From: Rhododendron vialii
Taxonomy: Eukaryota > Streptophyta > Magnoliopsida > Ericales > Ericaceae
Direction of reading: 5' to 3'
DNA length: 64,000 nucleotides
NCBI RefSeq assembly: GCF_030253575.1
Contig: NC_080564.1
Coordinates: forward strand, 6,244,501-6,308,500
Every line of letters begins with the position of its first letter. The first letter of the stretch is position 1. Positions 1 to 10,446 of the stretch are shown one piece after another. The translations under genes were made by a program, and so were the position numbers. Under the pieces are notes generated by a model. The model ran no database searches. It was not told where the DNA came from and was given only the letters and a program-made list of their open reading frames with translations.

Positions 1-82
1 GAAAAGTAGGAGTATAAAGATTCTTTTGTTTCGAAGTAAAAGGAAGACTTGCTCTTTCACGTGAATCCAATGCCCTCACGTA

Positions 83-322
83 CGAGAAATTTTGGGGTGC
101 CGGATGGATACCACGTGGTGTTTGTTCGGCGCATCCGAGTTGTCCATTTCAGTTTTGGACGGCTCGGATTTGGAGAGAGAAAAATGAAAGAGAAAGAAGA
201 GAGAGAGTGATGGGGTGAGAGGAGAGAAGGAGTTTCAATCTGAGCCGTCCAACACACTTTTGGACGGCACGGATGGACTGCTTGGGCACTATATGGACAC
301 GGCCACGTGGTATCCACCCGGT
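83..322. mobile_element. MITE with imperfect terminal inverted repeats and GA-rich core
   Basis: The left arm reads GGATGGATACCACGTGG and the right arm is its near-exact reverse complement (CCACGTGGTATCCACCC). The core is purine-rich (GAGAGAAAAATGAAAGAG). CCTCACGTA occurs at 74-82 and again at 323-331 and may be a 9-bp target duplication. A related element with the same GTGCCGG end and GA-rich core lies at 8116-8386. It sits just beyond the 3' end of the kinase gene. Confidence 0.65.
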
Positions 323-515
323 CCTCACGTATGTTCCAATCACTGCACAAAAGCACACCAGAGGCAGAGACTAAAACAATCTCACAAGTCAAAAAATTAC
401 TAACAACGCAAGAACAAAATGAAGCAAGAATCATGAAGTCCAAAATTTCACTGACATTATGACCACAAATCAGTGAGCAAAAATACACCCATTTCAAGGA
501 CCGTTACATTTTCTC

Positions 516-2706
516 CTAGAAAAACTCAAATTCCAAATAAGGACCGGATGACCTATCTGATGACCTATCTAAGGGCAAGGGTGACTTGAATGTTTCGTTA
601 AAGAACGTTAAATCAACTGGTTTAGGAATCTCTGGAGGGCTATTACTGCGAATAAGAGCCCAATTAACACTTTCAAAGAAGGGATGTTGTTTGATATCTG
701 TTGCACCTCTTTTGTATCCCAATCTTTTCTGTGGGTCCTTCGCGAGCAAACCCTTGATCAAATCCTTCGCTGCAAAACTAACCGACGATCCCTCGGGAAA
801 TTTGAGAGAATGACCAACTACATTGAATAAAGTCTCCCGGTTTCCATTTCCTTTAAAGGGTGTCTTCCCGTATAGCAGCTCGTACAAGAAAACACCGAAT
901 GTCCACCAATCAACGGAACTCCCATGTCCATCTCCTCTTATGATCTCCGGCGCTAAATATTCATGGGTCCCAACAAATGACATGGACCGTGCAGCAGTGG
1001 GCTCCGCAATTAGCATTGGACGGGAATCCGAATTTATCGAATTTGTTCGTTCCCGTTTCGGTTTAGTTGTTTTCGAATGGAAAATACGGGGCTTAAAGCA
1101 GGAGGGTTGGAAACAAGGAGGGTTTGCACATACGGGTAACTTGTATGGCGAATCAATGCATGATGGCTGGATACAGTACGAAGAGATGGTGCAAATCGGT
1201 TCGGAGGTGGACTTAATGAGTGTGGGACTCACGTAACACCTTAGCGATAAATCAAAATCCGTTAGCATAATATGACCATCTTCCCTAACAAGAACATTTT
1301 CGGGCTTTAAATCTCTGTACACCACACCCATCATATGTAGATACTCAAGGGCAAGCAGCACTTCTGAAGCATAAAACCTGCAACGGAGAAAATAGAAAAA
1401 CATGTTAAAATTTGAATTCGAACTATGCAGGAGGGTGCTAGAAAGCAATGTCATTAAGTTTAAATTGAGCTTGACCAACAGCTGAGGGAGGAAGTTTTCA
1501 CAACATAATAATTGTGTACAACAACAATGTTCGATAAAACATGTTTGGAGGATAATATTCAAGGATCCTATTTGGACCAAAATTTGAGATAGGTGCTTTT
1601 CACAAAGGCTAATGACTAGGGGATAGTGAGGTTACCACACTCGAGAACTAAAATGTAGATAGGTTTAGCATCTATCGGTCTCTATCATCGTGATAATACA
1701 AAAGTAAATGATTTTCAATTAGCACTTGTCTCCATCTTTATTGGAGTAATTACTATACAATGTACATCTAAAATACTAGAACCCCCAACAGCAAATGTAT
1801 ATATATAGCTTCAACTTTCTTTCTCATTCTCCAAACAACCAAGAACAAGCACACACAAAAAACCAAGAAGTTGAACTTCACCAGCTATTTAGGACCATCA
1901 AAGATCTTTTTATTTAGTTCTCTAATACACAAATCAAACAAGCGATACACAAAAAACGAAACTACGTATGATGGAAAGAATGCTATCCAAAACTATATAT
2001 GAACTAACCTTGCAGCTTGTTCAGAAAAATGCTTCCCCGGCTGACGCTGCCGAAGAATATGGAGATCCCCTCCACTGCAAAACTCCATAAGCAAACAAGA
2101 AAACTTCTCCGTCTCAAAGTGCGAATAAAGGGTAGGGAGAAAAGGATGGTCCAACAGACCCAAAATGTCCCTCTCGGTTTGTGCTCTCATCAACTTCTTC
2201 CTCCCTTCTAACATTGCTTTATCCATCACCTTCATCGCAAACAAGCAACCCAATTTTCTCAACTCCGCCAAATACACACTCCCTATATCCCCAAACCCTA
2301 GCTTCTTCAAAAGCCTAAAATGCCCCAAACCCAATTCCCCGTCTTTCGCCTTCACACATTGGATTGCATCCCACCTAATGTCATTACTCTTATGAGGTTT
2401 GGAATGAAGAGAGCTTCTAAAACTCGCCTCGTTCGCATCTACGCTATCGCAGAAGCTCACACAACTCAAACTGCTATACTCACTCTCCACACCCTCATCT
2501 TTATCCCCTTCCACAATCAAAGAACTAATCATTTTCTCTCCCTCAATAGTACCACTACTCACTTCACAATTTGCACTGTTATCAGACCCATTAACGATAC
2601 TGCTACTAACATCAATGCTAACACTCTCATTGAAAGTAAGGTCTTGAAAACGGACCCTAAGGGATTGGTTATTACAACGCGGGGCACTGTTGGTTAGGTG
2701 GCTCAT
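516..2706 (-). CDS. D6PKL: AGC-VIII Ser/Thr protein kinase, D6PK-like
   Basis: Two exons, complement(2009-2706) and complement(516-1377), joined across an intron with AG|GTTAGT donor and TTGCAG acceptor. The reading frame is continuous and gives 519 residues. A serine-rich N-terminus of about 125 residues precedes the kinase domain: glycine loop GFGDIGSV (137-144), catalytic Lys in AMKV (159), YRDLKPEN (253-260) and TDFD (272-275). DFD in place of DFG defines plant AGC-VIII kinases, and the roughly 75-residue Cys/Pro-rich insertion before the [10 protein letters not shown] activation segment is also typical. The C-terminus ends in LEFEFF, resembling the hydrophobic PDK1-docking (PIF) motif. 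In this family D6PK-type kinases phosphorylate PIN auxin efflux carriers at the plasma membrane; that role is inferred here. The start is the first Met, with no upstream in-frame extension seen. Other AGC1 members are possible. Confidence 0.93.
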
Positions 2707-3030
2707 GACTTGCGGGAGTGGGGCGCCTCAAGGTGTTTGGTGAAATGCCTGAATGAAAAAGTTTGCTTTAAAAGGTGAGGGAAAAGGTGGGTCTAAGGTT
2801 GGGTGGTGTGGTCAAATGAAGTTTTTGCCAACGCCGAGGTGGTCAAAGAGGTGGGCGCGAAGTGCACTGGGCCAGTGAGTGAAACCTAGGGAGAGAGAGA
2901 GAGAGTGAGGGAGTTTGAATTTGAAATGTGGAGGGCCCAATGAATCTGGGGGACGGGTTTTTTGGGTCGTCTCTTGCAATTCCCTAGAAATGTGAGAGAG
3001 AATAGAGACAAGTTGCAGAATACTCCTTTG

Positions 3031-3060
<30 letters not shown>
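2707..3060 (-). promoter_or_regulatory. Kinase upstream region with (GA)n tract
   Basis: This stretch immediately precedes the kinase start codon. It carries a pure GA run at about 3033-3058 and a second short GAGA tract near 2891-2906. On the coding strand these are CT-rich, as often seen in plant core promoters and 5' leaders. I cannot place a TATA box or start site. Confidence 0.35.
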
Positions 3061-3061
<1 letters not shown>

Positions 3062-3099
3062 GTTGGGAAGTACGAGGGCGACAAAAGCGGTTCGGATTT

Positions 3100-3735
3100 T
3101 TCTAAGCAAACGGCATTTAAAAAGCCTGAAGCCAATGCCGTTACTGTGTACAGTATTACTTTGGTTAAAGTCTATGTATTTTTGGTAATACAGGGAATCC
3201 CGAGCTATCTTAGGCACACTTTGATTAATTTTTACAATTTCTTCTACAACTATTTCACATGCTCACGCATAGAGACAAGGGGATCTAAGGTGGCCCTATA
3301 AATTATTGACAAGAAAAATTAAACGTAACATCTTAAGAAGAAGCAAATTTCTATTAAGTCTGAGGCCAAAACCACTCTGTCAAGTTACTTTGGCCATAAT
3401 TTTCTGGAGAGAAGTACATTAAGGTGCGACTCGGTGTAATACATTGTGGGTGTCAATAATGAATCTTGGACGTTGATCGGTTGGAACGTGAGGAAATCTT
3501 GTGGGTGGTCCATCATAATGTGCATTTTCTAGGAGGGGTTTTTTTTTTTTTCCATGGGTTTTATTATGCTTGATATGGGGTCATTCTTCATGAATGCTGC
3601 TAGAATATTCTCTGGTATGTTTTGGTAGTAACACTGATCAACATGTATGTCCATTTTGGTATGCTTGATAAGTATTATGCAATATGAACTCTCTCTTTTT
3701 AATGTTACTACCCAAAAACTATTCACTGTATTGTG
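3100..3735. other. Intergenic, no gene seen
   Basis: AT-rich sequence between the kinase promoter and a microsatellite. I see no coding exon, RNA gene or clear repeat ends. Confidence 0.5.
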
Positions 3736-3737
<2 letters not shown>

Positions 3738-3791
<54 letters not shown>

Positions 3792-3792
3792 T
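3738..3792. repeat. Compound microsatellite (AT)n-(CA)n
   Basis: About 17 AT dinucleotides run directly into about 10 CA dinucleotides. Confidence 0.95.
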
Positions 3793-3802
3793 ACATATAC
3801 AG

Positions 3803-4180
3803 TTATTTTCTAATGAGGAGGTCCTTATTTTAACTAAAATAAGGACCTCCCCATTTCTCCCATTTTCCAATCGAATTTCGATGATCCGAGCCGCTCAATG
3901 TGTTCAGAACGTGATTTTAAGGGTACCCGCAAGAAATCGGCAAAAAAAATGACCGGAAAGGGCTTGATTTGAGCAGTTTTTATTTGAACCGTTTGATAAA
4001 AACATAACAAAAACTGCTCGGATGAAGTCCTTCCCGGTTTTTTTTTTTTTTTGTTGATTTCTCGCGGATACCCTTAAAATCACGTTTTAAACACATTGAG
4101 CGGCTTGGATCATCAAAATTTGATCGGGAAAGGGAGGTCCTTATTTTATTAAAATGAGATGATCCTTAGGAGAAAGGAAC
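3803..4180. mobile_element. Palindromic (foldback) MITE, copy 1
   Basis: The two halves are near-complete inverted repeats. GAGGTCCTTATTTTA at the left and its complement at the right bracket matching inner arms, such as ATCGAATTTCGATGATCCG against the complement of CGGCTTGGATCATCAAAATT. The centre holds a short GACCGGAAAGGGCTT inverted repeat. No coding capacity. Confidence 0.8.
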
Positions 4181-4197
4181 TATATATATATATAGTC

Positions 4198-4545
4198 AGG
4201 TTCCGGTGAGAGATCCCACATTTTATTAAAATGCGGGACTCCCCTTCCCGATTGAATTTCGATGATCCGAGCCGCTCAAAGTGATCAGAAAGTGATTTTA
4301 AAGGTCCCCTCATGAAATCAGTAAAAAAAATGACCGGAAAGGGCTTCATCCGAGAAGTTTTTATTGAATGGTTCAAAAAAAATTGCTCGGATGAAGCCTT
4401 TCCCGGTTATTTTTTTTTCTGATTTCTCGCGGGGACTATTAAAATCACGTTCTGCACATATTGAACGGTTTGGATTTTCAAAATTTGATCGGGAAATGAA
4501 AGTTTCGCATTTTAACAAAGTGAGGGATCCCTCACTTGATCCGTG
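4198..4545. mobile_element. Palindromic MITE, copy 2 of the same family
   Basis: It shares the inner arms of the element at 3803-4180 (GATGATCCGAGCCGCTCAA, GACCGGAAAGGGCTTCATCC) but has a different outer end, GTGAGAGATCCCACATTTTA, mirrored at the right as TGAGGGATCCCTCAC. The two copies lie head to tail with a short AT repeat between them. Confidence 0.8.
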
Positions 4546-4901
4546 GTGTGTGCGTGTGTGTGTATATATTTATTTATTTATTATGTGGGTTTGGCTGATT
4601 AAATCGAATGAGTATCTCTAGCCCTTGGTAGGCGGTAAAAATTATGGTTCTTGATCCTTCTCAAGAACCGTCGTGGGTCTGGAGTCCCTATGATTATATC
4701 CAGAAGAGAGTTGCGACCTTTTCAGTCGCCCCTCCTCCACACTTTTTTATAGCAAAAAGTGATATTCTGTTGTGAGAAATAAAAACTTGTCTTGGGAAAA
4801 ACTATTTCCAATGTATTAAGAATTTGTTTTTTTTACTACTCCACTTTCTAAAGAATCCGTTTAGAGATACCGTAACACTTGTTAAAAGCCAAGACCAGCT
4901 G

Positions 4902-5036
4902 GCCCAGCCTAAAATTTTTAGCTAGATATTTAATGGGCCTCTTCAGTTAGGCCCAAACTAGAATCCTAAACGAGCCTTGCCCGCATTAGGGCTCGGTCCA
5001 AAACTGCAAAAATTAGGGTTTCTGTACTTTATAAAC
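4902..5036 (+). promoter_or_regulatory. snoRNA-cluster promoter: site II elements, telo-box, TATA
   Basis: GGCCCA/TGGGCC motifs (site II) occur at 4902-4907, 4934-4939 and 4950-4955. They are followed by a telo-box TTAGGGTTT at 5013-5021 and a TATA-like TTTATAAAC at about 5028-5036. Site II plus telo-box is the standard promoter pairing of plant ribosomal-protein and snoRNA genes. The order and the spacing to the first snoRNA (about 190 nt) fit a polycistronic snoRNA transcript on the plus strand. Confidence 0.7.
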
Positions 5037-5227
5037 TGAGAGAAATCAAATGGTACTCGTCTCGACGTCTCCCATAGTTCTCGACATTTTGTTCTCCTTA
5101 ATGTGCTTACTTTAGAATTATTTTCAATCGTCTTTTCTTCGATTGTATTTAAGTCTCCGATGATTCTCGTCTATTTTTCATTACTTTTTCTTCAATCAGT
5201 TGGTTTTTTTTCCAATCCGAATTCACT

Positions 5228-5309
5228 GGGAGATATGATGAGTAATTCAATTTGGTCCGTGTTTCAGATTCAACCGTGACCGACAAACCTTAACCAATCT
5301 CTGATCTCT
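5228..5309 (+). ncRNA. U18: Box C/D snoRNA U18
   Basis: Box C ATGATGA (5235-5241) and box D CTGA (5301-5304) are closed by a terminal stem, GAGA against TCTC, abutting the boxes. The internal box D' is CAGA (5265-5268). The antisense element TTGGTCCGTGTTTCA (5252-5266) is perfectly complementary over 15 nt to the conserved 25S rRNA sequence TGAAACACGGACCAA. Counting five nucleotides from D' places the methylated base on the A of AAACAC, the known U18 target (yeast 25S A649). A degenerate C' (CGTGACC) lies between. First member of a three-gene cluster. Confidence 0.9.
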
Positions 5310-5407
5310 TTCATCTGGGTCATTAAAATTTTTTTCAAAAGTATTTTCTTTTTGAAGTTGTGATTGTTTTCTGGTAAATTAGGGTTTTGATTTGGTTTTA
5401 TGTATGC

Positions 5408-5509
5408 AGCAGTGGCTCAGTGATTACATGCCTGATTTATGGGCAATATACGCTATTCCGATTGAATACATGAGCAGAGGATTTTTGAGAATGAATGAGA
5501 GCTACTGCT
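5408..5509 (+). ncRNA. Box C/D snoRNA with long terminal stem, 18S rRNA target
   Basis: An 11-bp terminal stem (AGCAGTGGCTC with GAGCTACTGCT, one G-U pair) closes exactly onto a box C-like GTGATTA (5420-5426) and a box D-like ATGA (5495-5498). Each box departs from consensus by one base. The antisense AATATACGCTATT (5445-5457) is perfectly complementary over 13 nt to the 18S rRNA sequence AATAGCGTATATT. It is followed by CCGATTGA, which could supply D'. If CCGA is D', the target is the G of CCAATAGCG. The weak boxes lower certainty, but stem, spacing, guide and cluster position all agree. Confidence 0.75.
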
Positions 5510-5615
5510 TCTACTAGAGCAAAGATTTCTAGTTTTGTAGGGAAGGGTTTTCATCAATTTTCCTCTCTTTTTTTGTTCTTCTGAATTTTGATGTTTGGGG
5601 TATTTTTTCTGTTTC

Positions 5616-5705
5616 TGCTATGATGAATCATGAAAAAATTCACATGTCAGACTTCAGAGATTTGTAAACAAATCTATGAGAAGGAAAATTTCATGTTTCT
5701 GAGCA
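5616..5705 (+). ncRNA. Box C/D snoRNA, snR58/SNORD104-like (25S rRNA target)
   Basis: Box C ATGATGA (5620-5626), D' CAGA (5655-5658) and box D CTGA (5699-5702), with a short TGC/GCA terminal stem. The guide CACATGTCAGACT (5641-5653) is complementary to 25S rRNA AGTCTGACATGTG over 13 nt. The base five nucleotides from D' pairs with the C of GAGTC. That is 14 nt downstream of the U18 target and corresponds to yeast 25S C663, the snR58 site. Third gene of the cluster. Confidence 0.85.
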
Positions 5706-8115
5706 ATCTTTTCTTTTGAGTGTTTGCCATATGGATTGCCAAGGGGGTTTGGAATTTGGAATGTGGAAGGTTTGGAATAAAGCTTTCAATTTTTCAGAAC
5801 CAGAATCAAGCTGCTTCCGTGGCTTGGCATCTTTGTGCAGTTTATAAAGACATAAAACAGTAAGTTAAAAAATTGTCTGCACCTATGTGATCAAGAGTCT
5901 GAAGTATATGGAAAGGCTAAAGCTAAATTGTTAGAACGATGACGGTTACAGAAACCAGCCTTTCAATCTAGTATTGTTTAGGGAAGATTCAAATAGACGG
6001 AGTAAAATCATAGGTATTTGAAGGTTTATTATACCATATTACCATTGGTGTGATTAGAAAGTTCACATTTTGTTGGACTTATGAGAAGTTGAGAGATTGG
6101 CCTTCAGTTTGGGTGAATCCTTGAATGCTGAGACCTGAGTTGATTCTATGACCAGGGAAATCATCCCGAGTACTCTTCATTTAATAGCCAATACTTCCCA
6201 GCATGACTGTGTGAGGATGGAATTTACCCTGGTAGATCAGCCTGGCAAGTTGTGAGAACAATGTATTCCTATTTTCCATCGGGACAATTGGTATTTGGTT
6301 TCTTCATTCTAATACGTGGCAGACCTTCCTTGGCAGATTCGTTTCAATTGAGGATAGGATTATCAGTCGGGGCATGATCATAAAAAAATAGCCGAAAAAT
6401 GAAATTACATTACGAAGATTTTCTTGCCTTCTAGAGGAAACGCTAACTCAATCTCGACAAGTTGGGTATACCTTCTGGGCAAGAGTAACATTGGCAGTCT
6501 GGCAGATCCCTTCTGAGTTGCCAAAGAAAGTGGATTGGGCCTGTGATCTCAATTGCCAAAGAAAGTAGATTGGGCCTGATCTCAACAAAAGAGAATTCTA
6601 GCTGCGACATTGCCTAAAACAAGTTGTCTTTAGCCGCATTGACCCTCCGCTAGCCAGTCAACGGTGAGATTGATTCTTCAACAATACAAGACGCTTTCAC
6701 GCTTATGCTCAGCTCGCGCACCTGCAGTTGTACGCGAATTATGACTTACTGTATGACTAATAATAATACCTATCCCGAACAATAGAAAACTGTATTGAAT
6801 TTTTACAACTACAAATTAAGATTGAAATCTTTTATGAGGCAACTTATAGTGGGTGTTTGGTGCAGCTTATTTCACCGGATTATGGCTCATGATTTTGCAT
6901 TTTTGGAATGTTTGGTGCAGATTTTGAGGATGGATTTTGCCAAAATCACTTCTTAAAATGGATATAAGTAGACACAATCCCGAAGATTACTTTTTAAATA
7001 TCTACAAAGAAAAATAAGGTCATGTATATAGATAATGAATAAAGAACAGCAAGGGCATCATTGGTTTTAAATAAAATATAAAAAAAAAGACCATTTGGTC
7101 ATCAAATACTACTTAACACATCCTCCTCAAAGGTAAATTGCGGTCAATATGTCTAATCTAAGTCTATCCCATATAAGATAAGGGTTTTGTGTCCAATATA
7201 TGTTGCATAGTCTCCCCTTTTCGGTGTAAATTGAAAAATGTGTATTTGTTTTTGGACCCTGCTTCTTAGGAGTCTCTAATCCGGGTTTAATCTGTAGGAA
7301 GCAACTACGTTTCAACCGTTCTTTTTTATAATTAATGGTATAAGTTTTTTAAAAAATTTAATCATAAGATAGTTGTCAATAGAACTGTCATTAAATATGG
7401 ATCATTACAATATTTTTGAAATGTTGTGATTGCACGGATTATCCTCTGTAGTCCAAAAATGGGTTGCAAACTTGCAATGAAGCCGGATTCTTTCTGGTTT
7501 TTTGTTAATAAATCTTCATAGATCTCAAAGGTTAGAGAAAATGAAAACCTAGGCTGAGGATGATATAAAAAGATAATACACAAGGCTTCATTGTAGGAAA
7601 ATATACAAATGAGTTACTTATTAAAAGAAAATATTAATAAGCTCCATCCACATGCTTTGGACTCGATACCCCTTGCACATAGAAAGAATTAAGAATGGTG
7701 TAGTCTCAATGGATTTGCTCCCCACACAATTGATCAGGATTCGATTTCGGCGGCCGCAAAAAATAAATTTCTTGTAAATCTTCTAGTCCCGACGTGGATG
7801 TCCTGTCTTTGACCGAACTAAAAAAGAGATTAATTGAGATGTTCATAACTGGCCTGGACATCTAAACCGTCAAAACAAGAAAAGTTGCGGAAGCATAAAA
7901 GAACATTCCTGTGTAAATGGGGCACGGAGTTGCGAGAGGGACAGACTTCAAGTTACTTTGGTTTATTGTGCATTTGTATATTTCGGACTCAGGGGGCCTG
8001 TGGTGACTTCCGTGGCCATTATTCTGTTCAACCTAATTTATAAAGCTTCATTTATCTTGTACTGCTATTGTTTTGGATGTAAGTGTTGACTCCTACTGTT
8101 TCAAGTCTTCTCCGA
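5706..8115. other. Downstream of snoRNA cluster; no confident gene
   Basis: No ORF resembles a known protein. A small direct repeat lies at 6518-6586: two units beginning TTGCCAAAGAAAGT, each about 35 bp. An inverted pair GTGCAG/CTGCAC near 5835-5882 could be part of an H/ACA RNA, but no H/ACA boxes convince me. The stretch 7650-7800 contains a tRNA-like B box (AGGATTCGATTTC), possibly a decayed SINE. Confidence 0.4.
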
Positions 8116-8386
8116 CAAAATTTTGGGTGCCGGCAGGGGTACCTATCGGTGATTCAGACCGTTTCAACGTGTTTTGGACGGTTAAAATTTTAGAGAGAAA
8201 AAAGAGGAGAGAGAGTGGTGGGGTGAGAGATGAGAGAAAAGAGGAGGGGTGAGGGAAGAGAAAAGAGGAGAGAGAGCGGTGGGGTGAGGGAAGAGAGAGG
8301 GAATAAATCTGAACCGTTCAGAACACGCTGGTTCGGACCGTTGACGGATATCGTCACGTGGTACCTGCTCGGCATCTAAAAACTTG
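8116..8386. mobile_element. MITE related to the element at 83-322
   Basis: Terminal inverted repeats: TTTTGGGTGCCGGCAGGGGTACC at the left, GGTACCTGCTCGGCATCTAAAA at the right. Inner arms CAGACCGTTTCAACGTG and its complement bracket a GA-rich core made of repeated GAGAGAGTGGTGGGGTGAG units. Confidence 0.7.
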
Positions 8387-8396
8387 CATTTCCTCA

Positions 8397-8714
8397 CTTA
8401 ATGTTTGAGTTCAAGTCTTCTACACTCACAAAAGCGAAAAAGGTGTATTTAGATTTCCTCGCTTAATGTTTGAGTTCAAGTCTTTGTAGCTGTTTGATGG
8501 GGTCAAATCCTTTTTTTTTTCCCTCGAAGTTTAGCGCCCAATGCACGAAATGAGACTTAAAGTTTGAGTTCAAGTCTTCTACACTCACAAAAGCGAAAAA
8601 GGTGTATTTAGATTTCCTTGCTTAATGTTTGAGTTCGAGTCTTTGTAGCTGTTTGATGGGGTCAAATCCTTTTTTTTCCCCCTTGAAGTTTAGCGCCCAA
8701 TGCACGAAATGAGA
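8397..8714. repeat. 159-bp tandem duplication (two copies)
   Basis: Units 8397-8555 and 8556-8714 are nearly identical; each begins CTTAA(T/A)GTTTGAGTTCAAG and ends GCACGAAATGAGA. The few differences are single bases and T-run length, so the duplication is recent. No coding content. Confidence 0.93.
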
Positions 8715-8718
8715 CTTA

Positions 8719-8940
8719 GCCTGTTCCACAACACTTTCTTAAAAAATAAATATTTATTTCACATTTTCGAACTAGAAAATAATGCAAATAAAAAATAATT
8801 TTTTGATTTTTTTTGCACCGTATAAAAGATTTCATCGAGATCTTTCAAACAAGATCCATATTGCATATTCTTAAATTTCAGTAAACCAATTATTTTTTTA
8901 ACTTGAAATTACCTTCTTTAAAAAAAAGACTTATTTCCCA
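8719..8940. mobile_element. MITE, family also at 10033, 16554 and 63325
   Basis: Shares the interior GTATAAAAGATTTCATCGAGATC and flanking ATTTCAGTAAACC with the clearer copy at 16554-16792, plus arms of the type CTTTCTTAAAAAATAA. The left end CCTGTTCCACAACA matches the family end (GGCTCTGTTCCGGAA). The right end is eroded. Confidence 0.6.
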
Positions 8941-9379
8941 TTATAGACGGGACGTCGAGACCGCAGCTTCGATGTGGATGGGTTGTGTGGTGTCCTACAA
9001 AGGATTGTTTGTTGTTGAGGTCAATACTTCCTCACCTAATCGTCACCACAATTCATTTAATGATTCTAGCCATTCATTTTATCGAATTTGATGCCTACAT
9101 TTATTTTTTTAAAAAGTTATTGGAGATCAATAACGACTTGGTCGAAACATCCATGTTCGTTTTATACGACGATCGCTTTCTGCTGTTAAGACAAATTTTA
9201 TTCCATCAAATGGATACCGAGATCCAAGCAACTTACAGTAATTTTTTTGCATGGTTCAAATTTTCAGTCACACAAGAGACCGTTACGTGAACGGATCTTA
9301 CGGGAACGGATCTTGATTGACTCCCTAGTGGTACGTGGCATAGATTTTGTGGATCAATAATTTTAACACCACACTCATT

Positions 9380-9412
9380 TACACACTCATTCACACACAC
9401 ACACACACTCAC
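9380..9412. repeat. (CA)n microsatellite
   Basis: A run of CA/CATT repeats. Confidence 0.85.
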
Positions 9413-9499
9413 AACAAGGGAGAAGCGCACATACACTAGATGTGTAATGTGTGATCTATAATACACATCTCTTAAAAAGTGTGTATTATATGTACCTAT

Positions 9500-9765
9500 T
9501 TTATAGTTCATTCATAACATTTTAGTGTGTTTCGTTATTTTTGTTCTAGAACTCATAATTTTCAGCAATACAATTCGTAACATTTTCATTATGATTTATA
9601 ACATTTCGGTGCATCTTGTAACTTTTATACTAAAAAATCATAACTTTTTAGCATTACAATTCGTAACATTTAGAATTCGTAGTTTTTACACTAAAATCGT
9701 GTAATTTTTTAGTAATACGATTCGTAACATTTTATCTATAATTTATAATATTTTGGAGGTGCAGA
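9500..9765. repeat. Degenerate repeats of TTCGTAACATTT type
   Basis: Motifs of the form ATTCGTAACATTTT and ATAACATTTC recur about every 60-70 bp, separated by (A/T)-rich spacers. It resembles the internal architecture of the larger AT-rich elements at 34426 and 52455, but I cannot define ends. Confidence 0.45.
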
Positions 9766-10032
9766 TGATGCATACCCAAATAAAATATGTATATTGTAGT
9801 CCCTGAGTGCTATAAAATTTTCTTTGGTCAATTCATACGAGGCTGTCTACGCTTTGTTCACTTTGAGGTTCCCAGAACCAACCCTTCTCTCTCGGCATAA
9901 TTTCTAATAACTTTTCTTCCACATTATTATTCTCTCTCTCCCTGCATATTATCAAAAAACTTCCCTAGAAAACCTTTACCAAAAACAACCCATAGGGCCA
10001 ACGCTAGGCTCTAATTAGTTACTACTGTAGTT

Positions 10033-10275
10033 CGGTGCCATTCCGCTTTCTTTTTAAATTTTTTTTTCAAAAAAAAGGTAATTTCAAGTTCAAATATAAT
10101 GAAAATGAAAATTAATTTATCAATTTTTTTTGCACCTTTTAAAAATCCTAAAAAATATATATTAAACAATATTCATATTGATAGAAAAATTATTTACGTA
10201 AATACATAATTTTTTAATTTGAAATTATCTTTCTTTTCGAAAAGTTCTTTTTTCAAAAAACTGGAACAGGGCTGA
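10033..10275. mobile_element. MITE, TGTTCC-ended family
   Basis: Ends GGTGCCATTCCGC and CTGGAACAGGGC, with arms TTTTTTTTCAAAAAAAAGGT and the mirrored TTTCGAAAAGTTC. The interior TTTTTTTTGCACC and TTTGAAATTATCTT matches the copies at 8719 and 16554. Confidence 0.5.
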
Positions 10276-10446
10276 ATTCCTATTTGGCCCTCATTCCCCC
10301 ACGGCCAGCTAGGCTCTATTTGTCGTCTTGAATTTTTCTATTGACTGACCTGAGAACCCACCAAACAAGAATGACACTGAAGCAACTACGCCATTTATAA
10401 CATCACCCTGTTTTTTTAACCCAGTTCAAAAGCAGGTCCATACGAA

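Noticed and set aside
5835-5882. GTGCAG/CTGCAC hairpin as H/ACA snoRNA
   Set aside because: No H box and ACA at proper spacing; hairpin too short.
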